Assembly (NCBI RefSeq): GCF_002858765.1
Contig: NZ_PJRP01000001.1
Span: 1 to 64,000, forward strand
Direction: 5' to 3'
Origin: Cupriavidus pauculus
GTDB taxonomy: Bacteria; Pseudomonadota; Gammaproteobacteria; Burkholderiales; Burkholderiaceae
Length of the DNA: 64,000 bases
The notes under the pieces were generated by a model. It had not been told where the DNA came from, made no database searches, and saw only the letters and a list, made by a program, of their open reading frames with translations. Shown here piece by piece: positions 63,390 through 64,000 of the stretch. Both the position numbers and the translations under genes were made by a program. Numbering within the stretch: the first letter of the stretch is position 1; each line of letters begins with the position of its first letter.

Positions 63390-64000
63390 ATGTCAGTCCA
63401 AGTATTATCGAATCAACCGGCCAGTCTCGCCGGACAACGGGATCATGTCTGGGCGCTGGACTATCGGCCCGACATCGACGGAATGCGCGCACTGGCCATT
63501 CTGGCGGTGGTCGGATTCCACGCATTTCCGGGCCTGCTTCCCGGCGGTTTTGCCGGTGTGGATATTTTCTTTGTCATATCCGGCTACCTGATCACCCGGC
63601 ACATTCTCAAGGATATCGAGGATGGGCGGTACAGCACCGCCAGGTTCTACGCCAAGCGCGTCAAGCGCATTTTCCCCGCCCTGATTGCCGTACTGGCTGC
63701 ATCGGCCGCCCTGGGCTGGCTCATCCTCACCCCCGAGGAATATGAATCGCTTGGCCGGCATATGATCGCGGGCGCCGGCTTTTTTGCGAATATCCAGAAC
63801 TGGAAGGAATCCGGTTATTTTGATCGCGCGGCCGACACCAAGCCGCTGCTTCATTTGTGGTCATTGGGCGTCGAGGAGCAGTTCTATATTGTCTGGCCGT
63901 TGATCCTGACGGTGCTGTCGCGCAAACGCGGCTGGCTGGGCAAAGGCATGGTCGCCCTGATCGTGCTGTCGCTCGCGTTCAGCATGGTGACGGTCTATCG
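63390..64000 (+). CDS. OafA/YrhL-type acyltransferase (3' truncated by window edge)
   Basis: The frame starts at ATG 63390 and remains open to the window end, giving the first 203 residues. The acyltransferase-3 pattern is present: DYRPDIDGMRALAILAVVGFHAFP, GFAGVDIFFVISGYLIT, FYAKRVKRIFPAL and LLHLWSLGVEEQFYIVWPLI (catalytic His of the RxxxH/FxxxGVExQF type). These membrane enzymes O-acetylate cell-surface sugars. A SGNH tail may follow beyond the window. The target polymer is unknown. Confidence 0.9.
   Translation, partial: MSVQVLSNQPASLAGQRDHVWALDYRPDIDGMRALAILAVVGFHAFPGLLPGGFAGVDIFFVISGYLITRHILKDIEDGRYSTARFYAKRVKRIFPALIAVLAASAALGWLILTPEEYESLGRHMIAGAGFFANIQNWKESGYFDRAADTKPLLHLWSLGVEEQFYIVWPLILTVLSRKRGWLGKGMVALIVLSLAFSMVTVY

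Overview
This is a 64 kb piece of a GC-rich chromosome, densely packed with genes on both strands and with no insertion sequence, prophage or CRISPR array visible. The gene content (rsmI/yraN/diaA/dolP block, a Sox cluster with SoxYZ, SoxAX and SoxB, fccAB, gcl-hyi-glxR, CadR-type MerR) points to a betaproteobacterium of the Burkholderiaceae, most like Cupriavidus or Ralstonia. That placement is inferred from family resemblance only.

Layout. 1-8.6 kb: transporters (partial MFS, YbjJ-like MFS, ProP-like symporter, LysE exporter, CDF metal exporter), a YgiD-type dioxygenase, 3-methyladenine glycosylase I and a CPBP protease. The LysE gene is preceded by a gene-free stretch rich in GTATAC palindromes. 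8.9-14.8 kb: tRNA-Ala(CGC), then a leftward sulfur-oxidation operon (cytochrome c, soxY, soxZ, a DsrE-like gene, soxA, soxX, a thioredoxin, soxB) without soxCD. 15-20.8 kb: an EamA exporter, then a leftward row yraN-diaA-dolP-fccA-fccB with rsmI divergent. A helically spaced row of DnaA-box-like 9-mers lies between diaA and dolP. 20.9-27.1 kb: RlpA, an MBL hydrolase, an exonuclease-fold protein, an ArsC-like protein, acetyltransferases, an azoreductase, and an AhpD-like protein facing a MarR regulator. 27.2-34.5 kb: two amidohydrolases/peptidases, DctA, a GntR and a LysR regulator, and an unrecognised membrane protein. 34.6-41.2 kb: a complete glyoxylate-to-pyruvate route (gcl, hyi, glxR, ttuD, pyruvate kinase). 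41.4-44.4 kb: a zinc metallopeptidase, a small secreted repeat protein, Rnk and CadR.

44.5-51.5 kb holds the most unusual block. It has two divergent units: leftward DUF350, SPFH-SHOCT, DUF4178 zinc-ribbon protein, a 54-residue Ser/Gly-tailed membrane peptide and SpeD; rightward a membrane-anchored SpeE-like aminopropyltransferase and an exported FAD lipoprotein oxidoreductase. Together these could make decarboxylated AdoMet, transfer an aminopropyl group and oxidise the product at the membrane. The purpose is not established.

51.5-64 kb: HtpX, a GlxA-type regulator, a nested palindromic repeat, an MFS transporter next to a self-sufficient CYP102-type P450-reductase fusion, ArfB, a flavin oxidase, RtcB, a small lipoprotein, and the start of an OafA/YrhL-type acyltransferase that runs off the window. 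Base positions of starts were chosen by eye from ribosome-binding sites and family N-termini; no similarity search was run.
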